A DNA stretch of 64,000 nt from an uncultured Planctomycetota bacterium (GCA_937944855.1 CALFAY010000012.1:44814-108813); one strand, 5' to 3'; numbered from the stretch's first letter, positions 7,686 through 16,360 are shown. Translations and numbers: made by a program. Notes: generated by a model from the letters alone, not told the origin.

Positions 7686-8759
7686 CTACTTAGTGAGCTT
7701 GACTGCGTCGAGCCTCCGGTCGGCCCGTGCCACCAGGTCGTCCGGCAAGCGAGCGTATTGCAGATCCTTACAATACTGCTGCCCGTCGTGGATGGCCCAG
7801 CGCAGGAACTCGACCAGAGCCGGTGCCTTCGGGCTGCGGCTCTGATCCGTGTAGAATACTGCCCAGACCGCTCCGCTGATCGGATAGCTCGCGGAGCCGG
7901 GGGCATCGGTGATCGAGAAGCGAAGATCGTCGGGAATCTCCGTCAGGGAACTGCGGGCGGCTTCCGAGATCGTTTCAATGCTGGCCGTTACGAACTTCCC
8001 TTCCCGGTTTTGTACTGATCCGAAGGAAAGTTTCTGGTTCAAGGCATATATCAGTTCGACGTAACCTAGTGCGCCGGGGGTCCGGGTGATGTGCCCGGCC
8101 ACGCCTTCATTGCCCTTGTGCCCAATGCCGACGGAAGGCCAACGCACACTGGTTCCCCTACCCACCGTGTGCCGGAACTCTGGACTCACCTTGCACAGAA
8201 AGTCCGTGAATAAATAGGTCGTCCCGCTGCCGTCGGAACGGTACACCGGAGCAATGTTCAGGTCCGGCAGGGCGAGGTCCGGATTGATCGTCTGCAAAGC
8301 CGGATCGTTCCACTTCTCAATTTTTCCCAGGTAGATTTGGGCGAGAATCGCGCCTGTGAAGCGAAGGGGCTTTTCGATGCCCGGGAGGTTGTAGGCCGGG
8401 ACGACCCCCCCGAGCGTCAGCGGAATGTGCATGACCTCTCCGCCGATGCCCGCGGCTTTGGCCATCTGTTCCTCGTTGAGGGGCGCGTCGGTGCATCCGA
8501 AGTCGATGGTCCGGTTGATCATCTGCTGGATGCCGTTGCCCGATCCCGTGGACGAGTAGTCGATCCGAACGCCGGTCTTCTCCAGATAGACCTTTGCCCA
8601 CTTGGTCATGAGCGGATTGATGAAGGTGGATCCACCCGCATTGAGGCGTACTGCGGCGAGACGGCCGGGACGGCCGGACTCCTGTGAGCCTCCGCATCCC
8701 GATGTCAGGCAGGTTCCTATCAACAGGCCGACCGTCAGGACTTGTCGCAGCGGTGTCAT
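7686..8759 (-). CDS. pstS: Phosphate-binding lipoprotein PstS
   Basis: PstS captures phosphate outside the inner membrane and hands it to PstCA. I choose the ATG at 8759 (MTPLRQ) because it gives a proper lipoprotein signal: basic start, hydrophobic core and Cys22 in TSGC, with GGGAG upstream. The result is 357 residues, the usual size. Conserved phosphate-site segments are visible: AGGSTFINPLMTKW, SSTGSGNGIQQM, TDAPL and RSDGSGTTYLFTDFL. A longer frame reaches 8867 but would put the signal peptide inside the protein. It is the first gene of the pst operon. Confidence 0.93.
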   Translation of the reverse strand: MTPLRQVLTVGLLIGTCLTSGCGGSQESGRPGRLAAVRLNAGGSTFINPLMTKWAKVYLEKTGVRIDYSSTGSGNGIQQMINRTIDFGCTDAPLNEEQMAKAAGIGGEVMHIPLTLGGVVPAYNLPGIEKPLRFTGAILAQIYLGKIEKWNDPALQTINPDLALPDLNIAPVYRSDGSGTTYLFTDFLCKVSPEFRHTVGRGTSVRWPSVGIGHKGNEGVAGHITRTPGALGYVELIYALNQKLSFGSVQNREGKFVTASIETISEAARSSLTEIPDDLRFSITDAPGSASYPISGAVWAVFYTDQSRSPKAPALVEFLRWAIHDGQQYCKDLQYARLPDDLVARADRRLDAVKLTK

Positions 8760-9066
8760 GGGACTGTGCTCCCAGGCAGAACTTTCGAGAACGCGACGCA
8801 CACAAACGAAAACGGGTATGAGCCACTTTGGAGGCCACTGCGCAGCATAGACTCGGAGGCTGTCCAAGCCAACTGCCGAACATCCAAGTTTACGGGAACT
8901 TCATAATTTCCGACCTGGCCTCTGCAAAGAGGTTCGAGAATTCTGATCTCAGGAAAGCGGACCTGGGAACTAGCCGTCTTAACGCATTGGCGTTATGATA
9001 GGTCGCAATGTGCCCTCAGGTGCATTGACATTAGGGTGTCTTAAAAGCCGCGAAACCGGGTGACTC
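8760..9066. other. Divergent promoter region between pstS and a glycosyltransferase
   Basis: These 307 bp lie between two divergently transcribed genes and must hold both promoters. The clearest element is the inverted repeat at 8980-8995. I looked for a Pho box upstream of pstS and found only a loose TTGACAT...TGTCTT resemblance near 9025, which I do not claim. No gene is seen. Confidence 0.5.
8980..8995. promoter_or_regulatory. Inverted repeat TAACGC-N4-GCGTTA
   Basis: TAACGC (8980-8985) and GCGTTA (8990-8995) are perfectly complementary around ATTG. The short symmetric dyad with a small spacer, placed between two divergent genes, fits the half-sites of a dimeric regulator better than a terminator, as no U-run follows. 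The regulator is unknown. Confidence 0.4.
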
Positions 9067-10443
9067 ATGCGCACGCTGGGTCCACTTCGACTGGTTGATT
9101 GGCTGCTTTTGCTGCTGGTGCTTGCCGCCGCCGGAGCGGCCCGCGGGTACTATGTTTTGGAGTTTACAGCCGGGGGCGATGCGGAGCCGAACGCAGTCTA
9201 TCGCGTTCAGAGCGATCCGACGCCGCAGGACCAGGTCCATGTCGCGTCCCCAGCGTACCAGCTGTGTCGTGACTTCGTGACCAAGGTGGTGGAGGATCAG
9301 GGCGGAGGACAGATCCAACCCCAGGCCGCGATCCGCTGGCTGCATGTCGTTCTGGGAGCGTTGACGGCGGGGCTGTACTTCGTTCTGGGACGACGGGCGT
9401 TCGGCAGCACCTTGGTGGGTTTACTGGCCGGGCTATGCGTCGCTGCTGACCCCTTCGCCGTCATCAACACCGGCGAACTGCAGGACGGGGTCCTGACTTC
9501 CTTTCTCCTCGCGACTGCCTTAAGCGCGGGAGCCACGGCGGGGCAGCGTGCCGGAGCCGTCAGCAGCATCCTGCTGGGACTGGCCCTGGCCGGCTTGGTG
9601 CTGGTCCGCCTGGCATTGGTACCGTTCGCCTTGGCGACGCTGATCTGGTTCTTGTATCGCAACAGCCGTCTGAGAACGGGATGGCTTGCTGGTCTGCTGG
9701 CGTTCCTGGCCTTCGGTGCCGCCGTTGGAAGCTGGATGGGCAACAATTACCAGCGCCGCGGCGAACCGCTGCCGATCGTGGACACGGTTTGGTGGCACCT
9801 CTGGCTGGGCAACAACCCCCAGGCGACCGGCGGTCCCACGGGCGACATGGCCCCGATACAACCTGCCCAGCCGGAGGTGGAGCAGCCCCAGGACGAAAAG
9901 AAGCCCGACGACGCCAAGGCCTTGCCCAAGCCGCCTGCGGTCCCCAAACTGGGACACGAGGAACTGGCACGGCATGTCCTCGAGGAAGTGACGGAGCATC
10001 CGGTCGAAACTGTGGAACGGCGGGTCTTGGCCGCGTTGTGGTTTTTCACTGGCGGAGTCGAGGGACAGCGCTTCAGCATGTTCGCCGAACCAGTTCGGGA
10101 ACCAGGCGACGAGCCGTTGCCCTGGCTGGGCGAGGCCCTGTACTGCACGCTGATCGGTATGCTTTTCCTGGGACTGGTCGGTTGGCGCTGGTCCTATGCC
10201 TGGCGGTACTATTCGATGCCCTTGCAGTTGGCCGTCTTCTGGATACCGCTGCCCTATCTCCTTAGTCATGCTGAAGCCTTGCACGGTCCGCGGCTGCCGT
10301 TGGACGGGGTGCTGCTGACGCTGGCGGCGTTTACGGTCTGCTGCCTCGTGCCAGGGCTGGGAGGTCGCTTACTCCGGGGCGAACTGCCAGCCTCTGCCGA
10401 GGCCGCGACCAACCCCCAGGAGCCAGCACCGGCTCGACTTTGA
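9067..10443 (+). CDS. Polytopic membrane protein, GT-C glycosyltransferase-like (family 39 type)
   Basis: The 458-residue protein has an N-terminal membrane segment (residues 9-29), a periplasmic loop with acidic residues (GGDAEPNAVYRVQSDP), then about eight further membrane segments. This is the architecture of GT-C enzymes, which use polyprenyl-phosphate sugars and transfer them outside the membrane. A hydrophilic Pro/Lys/Glu-rich loop near 265-300 interrupts the membrane part. I assign the family from topology and the first-loop acidic pair, not from a full alignment, so substrate and acceptor are unknown. A GT2 gene follows on the same strand after a 189-bp gap that begins with a perfect palindrome, which fits a shared role in surface glycan or glycoprotein synthesis. 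Confidence 0.6.
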   Translation: MRTLGPLRLVDWLLLLLVLAAAGAARGYYVLEFTAGGDAEPNAVYRVQSDPTPQDQVHVASPAYQLCRDFVTKVVEDQGGGQIQPQAAIRWLHVVLGALTAGLYFVLGRRAFGSTLVGLLAGLCVAADPFAVINTGELQDGVLTSFLLATALSAGATAGQRAGAVSSILLGLALAGLVLVRLALVPFALATLIWFLYRNSRLRTGWLAGLLAFLAFGAAVGSWMGNNYQRRGEPLPIVDTVWWHLWLGNNPQATGGPTGDMAPIQPAQPEVEQPQDEKKPDDAKALPKPPAVPKLGHEELARHVLEEVTEHPVETVERRVLAALWFFTGGVEGQRFSMFAEPVREPGDEPLPWLGEALYCTLIGMLFLGLVGWRWSYAWRYYSMPLQLAVFWIPLPYLLSHAEALHGPRLPLDGVLLTLAAFTVCCLVPGLGGRLLRGELPASAEAATNPQEPAPARL

Positions 10444-10449
10444 GACTGG

Positions 10450-10467
10450 GTGACATGGCCATGTCAC
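10450..10467. repeat. Perfect 18-bp palindrome
   Basis: The bases GTGACATGGCCATGTCAC read identically on both strands, with no spacer. The palindrome starts seven bases after the stop of the GT-C gene and about 165 bp before the GT2 start. Perfect 18-bp palindromes are rare by chance, so it may be an operator for a dimeric regulator of the downstream gene. It has no T-run and is not a standard terminator. Confidence 0.6.
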
Positions 10468-10632
10468 AGCCCTCGTCCGGCAGCCGAGTGCCAAGCTGAC
10501 GTTGTGCAGACCGTCCCCCCGGGTTACAAAGTCCCCGACGCTCCCGCAGGTAGCGGTCGAGCGTCTTGCGCAGCGTTCCTCCCCGGAGCGCCTCCCCGCT
10601 GGGTCTGCCCGGCACCGCGAGAGGAGTCAGGG

Positions 10633-11595
10633 ATGCTTCCTCCCGATCTGTCTGTCTGCATTGTCAACTGGAACGGCGCGGAACTTCTCCGGAACTGTCT
10701 CGAATCGCTGGTCTTGGCCGGTCGCCACCTAAGGACCGAAATCCTCGTGGTGGACAACGCCTCGCGGGACGGCTCAGTGGAACTGGTCGAAAAGCACTTT
10801 CCGGACGTCGTACTGATCCGCAACTCCCGCAATCTCGGTTTTGCTCGCGCCAACAATCAAGCTGCCGAACTGGCCAGCGGACGGCATCTGTTGTTCCTGA
10901 ACAACGACACCGTGGTTGGCGAATACAGTCTCCGCGATCTAGTGCGGTTTCTGGACGCTCATCCGGAAGTCGGTCTGGTCGGACCCCGGCTGATCGGAAG
11001 GGACGGGTTGCCGCAACGCTCGTATCGCTCCCGTCCCACACCCGCGGCCTTGTTGCATCGCGTCACGATGCTCCGCTGGACCGGGCTGTTTCGTCGGCAG
11101 TACGAGGCGTATCGCCGAGGCGAGTTCGAACCGACCCGGACCCGGCAGGTCGAAGTCCTGCTGGGAGCGGCGGTGTGCATTCCCCGGGAGGTGTTTCGCC
11201 AGCACGGGGGCTGGGACGAAGGCTTTCCATTCGGGCTGGAAGACTTCGACCTGAGTGCACGAGTCGCTGCCACGCATCAGGTGGTTTACTACGCTGGCGC
11301 AGACATCATTCACCTCGGCAAGATGAGTTCCCGCAAAAATAGCGGCTTCGCCTACACCGGCGTCGAAGCCGGGTATGCTCGCTTTCTCCGCAAGCACTGC
11401 TGGTCCGCCGGAGCTGTCTTCGCCTACAAGCTGCTCGTCACGGCCGATCTGCCCTTCGCCATCCTTTCCGAAGCAATCAAGGGCCTTTGGCGGCGGATCC
11501 GCTACGGACCGGCCCCTGCCCACGAGCCGCATTCGGACCTGCGAGCGGTCCTGTGGTTCGCTACGCTCGGTCAGCCGATCTTCTGGCGGGCGTGA
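10633..11595 (+). CDS. Family 2 glycosyltransferase
   Basis: Started at ATG 10633 after GAGAGGAG, the protein has 320 residues. Residues 3-12 (PPDLSVCIVN) open the GT-A Rossmann fold, and VDNASRDGS near residue 40 and FLNNDTVV near residue 92 are the nucleotide and DxD-type sites of GT2. The segment FGLEDFDLSARV near residue 200 is the ED-x-D acceptor-side motif of rhamnosyltransferase-like enzymes. No membrane segment follows, so it acts in the cytoplasm. In-frame codons upstream to 10450 lack a ribosome-binding site and give low-complexity sequence. It probably works with the GT-C protein before it. Confidence 0.9.
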   Translation: MLPPDLSVCIVNWNGAELLRNCLESLVLAGRHLRTEILVVDNASRDGSVELVEKHFPDVVLIRNSRNLGFARANNQAAELASGRHLLFLNNDTVVGEYSLRDLVRFLDAHPEVGLVGPRLIGRDGLPQRSYRSRPTPAALLHRVTMLRWTGLFRRQYEAYRRGEFEPTRTRQVEVLLGAAVCIPREVFRQHGGWDEGFPFGLEDFDLSARVAATHQVVYYAGADIIHLGKMSSRKNSGFAYTGVEAGYARFLRKHCWSAGAVFAYKLLVTADLPFAILSEAIKGLWRRIRYGPAPAHEPHSDLRAVLWFATLGQPIFWRA

Positions 11596-11613
11596 ACCGT
11601 CGCCCTGTCCTTT

Positions 11614-13194
11614 TCAGGACGCAGAGGATGTTTTCATTTGCCGACTGCTCAAGCGAAGCAGCCGGTTTATTGCTTGGGCCAGAACCTCCGCCTCGACAGG
11701 TTTGGCAATCCGCAAGGTCTTGTCATCCTCGGCAGGACCTTCCCCATCTGCGGGGGATCCCAGAATGAGCACGCCAAGTTCCGGATGGACTGATCGGGCT
11801 TGCTCGATTAGATCCTCGACGCGGACGTGGGGAATGACGGCCTCAACGAGCATGAGGTGGATCGGCCCGGCATGGCGTAAGCACAGCCACAGGGCGTCGC
11901 CGGGTGAGCAGGCTTCGAGAACCCGACAGCGACTTGCTTCCAGGAATTCCCGGTACTGGCGTCTCCGTGTGTCATCATCTTCGACCACGACAACCGTGGG
12001 CAGATTCTCCTGGGTTTCGGTCAGACCGGCCGACAACTCCAGGTCGGGCACCGTGTCCCGGGCGATCGGCAGCCGAAGCGAGATCGTCCAGCCGCCGGGA
12101 TCGCTCAGCCCGAGGTCAATGCTTCCTCCCAGGCGGCATATGATGCCATACGCCCTGGCAAGCCTGATGCTCACTTCCTGGGGTAATTCTTCCGTGACCG
12201 CGAATGGCTCGAAGAGCCGGTTCCAGGTTTCGGGACTGAGCGGCGGACCAGGAACCCGGATGCCGATCGCCACCAGGTCCCCGGGTCCGGTCCCATCAGC
12301 TATCTGGCAGTCAAGCGCCTGCTTCGGTACCTCTGCCGCGCAGAGCGAATCGGTAGGAACATGCCGAGCAAGGCCGACGCAGATGCGAAGTTCGCCTTGG
12401 GGAGGACAACGCGTGGCGGCGAAATCAAGCAAAGTGGCCAGCGCTAGCCGAAGCTGCTGCTCGTCGCCGAGCACGCGGGGCAGATAGGAAGAGAAACGCA
12501 GGTCGAGTGTCATCCGACTCGCGTGAACACTTCGCAACTGGGCTGCAAGTTGACGCAGCAGAGCGTCGAGGTCGATTGCCACGGGTTGCACTACCGGACA
12601 GGACGCGAAAACGGCAAGGTCCCGCACGAGTCGGCTGGCCTGATCCAGGGCCTCGTGCAGGTTGTCTACGGCATGGCGCACTAAATCGTTGGAGGCTGTG
12701 GCTTCCTGGAGGATACGGAGGTGTCCCCGGCCCGCCAGCACAAACGGATTAAGCCGGTGGACGACCTCGCAACCCATTCGTCTCAGCGCCTCCCATTTCG
12801 CTTGACGGCCGATCCGCTCCTGTGCTGACCGCTCTTCGGAAGCATCCAGGATCGTGGTGAGACAGAACGGGCGGGTCGGCGGAGAGGGACGCACCAGTGC
12901 GACGTGAACCAGTCCAACCCGCCAGAAACCGTCCGCTCGTTCATAGCGTTTCTCCATCCGATAGTTGTCTCGCAATCCGTCGGCGAGTTCGAGGAACAGT
13001 TCTGCCTCTCTCGCGGCGTCCTGGGGCCGGGTAAACGCCGTAATTAAACGCACGCCGACGAGCGCTTCCCGTGTGCGTCCCAAAAACCGCTCCAGCGCCT
13101 GATTGCACGAGACGACGCGCCCTTGCAAATCGAGCAGGGCCGCCGCCCACGGCAGCGCCTCCAGCAGGACCTGGAAGGTTTCGACATCGGTCAT
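11614..13194 (-). CDS. Degenerate hybrid histidine kinase (PAS - kinase - receiver)
   Basis: The 526-residue protein has a PAS domain (about 5-118), a dimerisation helix with a candidate phospho-acceptor His146 (EVVHRLNP), a GHKL-type ATPase fold (about 205-378) and a C-terminal receiver (399-514). The fold is readable, but the nucleotide motifs are eroded. The N-box Asn is replaced in LLDFAATRCP (about 256-264), the G1 motif DxGxG reads VPGPP (314-318), and the glycine-rich G2 lid reads LPQEVSIRL. In the receiver the acidic pocket (EDD 405-407) and Lys498 remain, but the phospho-acceptor Asp is Glu451 (LMLVEAVIP). It is therefore likely a non-catalytic signalling scaffold. No membrane segment is seen. 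It converges on the GT2 gene with an 18-bp gap. Confidence 0.8.
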   Translation of the reverse strand: MTDVETFQVLLEALPWAAALLDLQGRVVSCNQALERFLGRTREALVGVRLITAFTRPQDAAREAELFLELADGLRDNYRMEKRYERADGFWRVGLVHVALVRPSPPTRPFCLTTILDASEERSAQERIGRQAKWEALRRMGCEVVHRLNPFVLAGRGHLRILQEATASNDLVRHAVDNLHEALDQASRLVRDLAVFASCPVVQPVAIDLDALLRQLAAQLRSVHASRMTLDLRFSSYLPRVLGDEQQLRLALATLLDFAATRCPPQGELRICVGLARHVPTDSLCAAEVPKQALDCQIADGTGPGDLVAIGIRVPGPPLSPETWNRLFEPFAVTEELPQEVSIRLARAYGIICRLGGSIDLGLSDPGGWTISLRLPIARDTVPDLELSAGLTETQENLPTVVVVEDDDTRRRQYREFLEASRCRVLEACSPGDALWLCLRHAGPIHLMLVEAVIPHVRVEDLIEQARSVHPELGVLILGSPADGEGPAEDDKTLRIAKPVEAEVLAQAINRLLRLSSRQMKTSSAS

Positions 13195-13449
13195 GGGCTG
13201 ATAAGAAGTGAAACCGCAATTCGGGTCGGGTCGCGCTGAGAAGACCGGCGAGCCCGTAAGCAGGCCGGTGCATGCCCCTGCCGACCGCCACTATATCCGG
13301 AGCGGGGAACTGGCGAGAGAGCATTCCCGAGGGCTGCGGCGGAGGCGTCGGCAATGCGGGTGGACTTGTGCGCATCGCGCAGTCCGTATCGTTGACCGCC
13401 GCTTTGATGGCCGCCCGTCGGCAAGAAGTGACAAGCCTGTGTCAAAAAT

Positions 13450-14496
13450 TCACCAGCGGAAAAGAGCTGTCCCCCACGCCAGCCCGGCCCCGAAGCCGCT
13501 CATGACGATGAGGCTGTCTCGCTTGACCAAGCCTGAGCGGACGGCCTCGTCGAGAGCGAGCGGGATCGAGGCTGCCGACGTGTTGCCGTAACGGTCGAGA
13601 TTGTTGAAGACGCGCTCGCGGGGGATTTTCAGGCTGTCCGTGGCCGCATTGATGATGCGGATGTTGGCCTGATGCGGAATGAACAGATCCACGTCGTTAA
13701 TCGTGTAACCGGCGTCGGCGAGCACATCGGTGACGGTGTCGCAGAGGATGTGCGTAGCCCAGCGGAACACGGCCCTGCCGTCCATGCGGAGAAAGTGAAG
13801 CCCTTGCGAAAGCAGGTCGGCACTGGGAGGCAGACGGCTGCCGCAGGCGGGACGGTAGAGGATGCATCCGCCCCGTCCGTCGGCTCCCAGGCTGTAGCTG
13901 AGGAGGCCATGTTCCTCGTCGTCGGGCGCCAGCAGGACGGCACCGGCGGCGTCCCCGAACAGGGGAAAAGTCTTCTGGTCGTGGGGATTGGCAATCCGGG
14001 AGTTCGTATCCCCCCCGATGATGAGGGCGAGCTTGCTGACGCCAGCCCGGATGTAGGTCGCTCCCGTTACCAGGGCGTACATGAACCCTGCACAGGCCGC
14101 CTGCAAGTCCACGGCAGGGCACACCAGGCCCAGACGTTCCTGAACGATGCAGCCGGTCGAAGGAAAGCTCATATCCGGCGTATAAGTCCCGATGATGAGC
14201 AAGTCGATGGCACTGGGATCGACTCCCGCTTGCTCGATGCAGGCCCGACCCGCTTCATAGCACAGGTCGCTGGTGGCCTGATGCGGCAAGGCGTGACGCC
14301 GTTCCAGAATTCCCGTCCGCCGGACGATCCAGTCGGGATCGCACCCGTAATGCTGGCCAAGATAGCTGTTGCTGATCACGCCATCCGGCACATAGCTGCC
14401 GGTAGCCACGATGCGCACTCCCCGCAGTTGCCGGCATTTAGGCCGCCGACTGATCAGGGCCGGACTTTCCGCCGCCAGTTTGCCGTTGCTTTCCAT
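13450..14496 (-). CDS. fabH: 3-oxoacyl-ACP synthase III
   Basis: FabH condenses an acyl-CoA primer with malonyl-ACP to start fatty-acid synthesis. The 348-residue protein holds the full catalytic triad: Cys135 in AACAGFMY, His275 in IPHQANIR and Asn305 in RYGNTSAAS. The C-terminal GFGAGLAWGTAL is also typical. It has about 20 extra basic residues at the N-terminus compared with the usual 320-residue enzyme; an internal start is possible, but no better ribosome-binding site stands out. No other fab gene is adjacent. A FabH-like ketosynthase of a different pathway is possible, but the motif set favours the housekeeping enzyme. Confidence 0.9.
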   Translation of the reverse strand: MESNGKLAAESPALISRRPKCRQLRGVRIVATGSYVPDGVISNSYLGQHYGCDPDWIVRRTGILERRHALPHQATSDLCYEAGRACIEQAGVDPSAIDLLIIGTYTPDMSFPSTGCIVQERLGLVCPAVDLQAACAGFMYALVTGATYIRAGVSKLALIIGGDTNSRIANPHDQKTFPLFGDAAGAVLLAPDDEEHGLLSYSLGADGRGGCILYRPACGSRLPPSADLLSQGLHFLRMDGRAVFRWATHILCDTVTDVLADAGYTINDVDLFIPHQANIRIINAATDSLKIPRERVFNNLDRYGNTSAASIPLALDEAVRSGLVKRDSLIVMSGFGAGLAWGTALFRW

Positions 14497-14661
14497 GGTG
14501 CTTGCTTTCTCACAGTGAACCGACTTCAGCAGTCGGGGACCCGCCTAACTGCTCCTCGCAACGATGAAATTGTCACCAACACTTTCCCTGGAAGCAATAG
14601 GCGCAGGCCACACAGCGGCAGCTTCATGCTTTTGGGCGGATCGAGTCCGAGAGCCAACGGT

Positions 14662-15951
14662 TCAGCCGCCACCTGAAGGACGAGTCGCTTCCCGGCCGCT
14701 TGGCTCGACCTGCACCACCTCCTGGAAATAGGCGATCAAAGCGCAAACGGCCCGCTGCGTACCTTCCAGGCGAATGGTGCCTTGCTGCGGACTGTCGCGA
14801 AAGGCTCCATAGAGCCGGGGACCGTACCACTCCGCGAAGTGCTTCGTGTTAGCCGGACTGTATTGCAGGGTGGACAAAAACTGCATTCCCCGCTCACAGG
14901 CGTCCCGGTAGCGGCCGAAGCGTTGCAAGTCCGCTCCGGCCCGCACGCCCCGACACGCTTGGGCCAGGGCCTCGACGCATAAGGCCGATTCGACCGTGGG
15001 TTCACTGACCGCTTCGTCTCTGGGGGAACCTGTGGCCATGCGAAAGCCGCCCTGCCAAGCCAACCGACGCGGATCGGAGCCGTACTGCAACGTGACCAGC
15101 CAGTCCGCCATTTCGCAGACGTTTTCGCCCAGGGTCTTGTCAGTAGTCAGGGTGTACAACTCGGCACCGGCACAGGTCAGCACGGACGCAGCCCGCGCGG
15201 TTTTGTTGCCTTGCCAGCTGCGGAAAGCCGAAGTGAACGCGGTCCGAGCGGCCGTCAGCTTCGCCGCATTTGGTCGTCGCGCATGACTGCGCGCCAACGC
15301 CAGGACCGCGCAGGCCGAATAGAAGCTGGCTTCCGAAGCGTTGCCAGTTGGCTTGTCGCCGTTCTCCCAGACCCGGAACGAGCCATCCTTCTGCTGTTGC
15401 TTCAGAAGGAAATTCGCTAGCTGCTCCGCTTGCTCCAACAGGTCTGCCCCCGGTTCTGGCAATTCCTGGACAGCCAGAACCAGCAGCGCAGCCGCAGCGA
15501 GACGATTAGTCTGGGAGGAGGGCGGCACGGTAAACCGGACAGAAGGATCGTGCGGATCGGTCCGAGTCATGACCAGCAAGCTCAGAATCGCTTGCCTGGC
15601 CCTGGCCCCGTAGCGTTCGCTGGCAAAGAAGCGCGCTGACCGGGCCAGACCGTAGGCTCCGTGGATTTGCCGAAGCAGGTCATCTTCTATCTCGGCGTCC
15701 AAGTCGGGCCGCAAGCCGGGCACGAATGTGCCGTCAGGACGGTTTGCGCTCCACAGCCACTCCGCCCCACGGCGGGCACTCAGGAACTGAGCGTGTTGAA
15801 AGGGTCGTAGTCCCGGCGGAGGTCCGATCTCTTGCCCCGGTCTACCGCCGGACACCACTGGCTCCTGGGCCGCCAAGCGACCCATAAGCCCCGACCAGAC
15901 CACAATCGTTACCAGCGCGAAGCATCGAAAGGCAGGCATCCATGCGTTCAT
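14662..15951 (-). CDS. Secreted alpha/alpha-toroid protein (prenyltransferase-like repeats)
   Basis: The protein has 429 residues and a very strong ribosome-binding site (GGAGGGG) before ATG 15951. A signal peptide (about 1-28, ending LAAQ) is followed by repeated helical hairpins such as GAEWLWSANRPDGTF, LANFLLKQQQKDGSF and MADWLVTLQYG...GGF. These G-x-x-W-L...Q-x-x-DGSF units are the hallmark of the alpha/alpha toroid seen in squalene cyclases, protein prenyltransferases and complement-like proteins. I do not see the DCTAE or DxDD catalytic motifs of terpene cyclases, so it is unlikely to cyclise terpenes. It may be a structural or carbohydrate-active periplasmic protein. It lies between rplU and fabH on the same strand. 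Confidence 0.7.
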   Translation of the reverse strand: MNAWMPAFRCFALVTIVVWSGLMGRLAAQEPVVSGGRPGQEIGPPPGLRPFQHAQFLSARRGAEWLWSANRPDGTFVPGLRPDLDAEIEDDLLRQIHGAYGLARSARFFASERYGARARQAILSLLVMTRTDPHDPSVRFTVPPSSQTNRLAAAALLVLAVQELPEPGADLLEQAEQLANFLLKQQQKDGSFRVWENGDKPTGNASEASFYSACAVLALARSHARRPNAAKLTAARTAFTSAFRSWQGNKTARAASVLTCAGAELYTLTTDKTLGENVCEMADWLVTLQYGSDPRRLAWQGGFRMATGSPRDEAVSEPTVESALCVEALAQACRGVRAGADLQRFGRYRDACERGMQFLSTLQYSPANTKHFAEWYGPRLYGAFRDSPQQGTIRLEGTQRAVCALIAYFQEVVQVEPSGREATRPSGGG

Positions 15952-15997
15952 GGTTTCCCCTCCTTGAAATCATGCTCGCAGGCAGTTGTCGGCTTTT

Positions 15998-16360
15998 TCA
16001 CGTGGGCTGAGAGGCCGCGGCGGCCGGTTCCTCGCTGGGAGCCTCCTGGCCCGGCAGCAGGATGCGGTTGATCTTGACCGTAGTGAACAGCTGCTTGTGT
16101 CCGATCCGCCTGCGGTAGTTCTTCCGTCGTCGGAAATGTTGAATGTACAGTTTGGTGCTTGGATGCTCGACGACTTCGGCGACGATGCGGGCACCGACGA
16201 CATACGGTCGGCCGATCTGCAACCCTTCCCCCGCCGAGATCAAAACCACCTTATCGAACTCCACACGACTGCCGGGGTCCAGGTCCCGATAATCTAACCG
16301 AACCAGTTCTCCTTCGCTGACCCGATACTGCCGCGATCCGTCCTCGAATACGGCGTACAT
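15998..16360 (-). CDS. rplU: 50S ribosomal protein L21
   Basis: bL21 binds 23S rRNA in the large subunit. The 120-residue protein starts MYAVFEDGSRQYRV and contains the conserved basic segment FRRRKNYRRRIGHKQ near residues 85-99, followed by a 20-residue Ala/Pro/Glu tail that is longer than usual. GAGAGGA precedes the ATG at 16360. In most bacteria rplU is followed directly by rpmA (L27) and often obgE; here a secreted toroid protein follows instead, so the usual operon is broken. Confidence 0.96.
   Translation of the reverse strand: MYAVFEDGSRQYRVSEGELVRLDYRDLDPGSRVEFDKVVLISAGEGLQIGRPYVVGARIVAEVVEHPSTKLYIQHFRRRKNYRRRIGHKQLFTTVKINRILLPGQEAPSEEPAAAASQPT

Noticed and set aside
9019..9045. A loose Pho-box-like sequence upstream of pstS
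   Set aside because: The two half-sites match the consensus poorly and the spacing is wrong.
14520..14536. Small hairpin CCGACT-TCAGC-AGTCGG before fabH
   Set aside because: A six-pair stem without a U-run and without other signals is too weak to call as a terminator or riboswitch.
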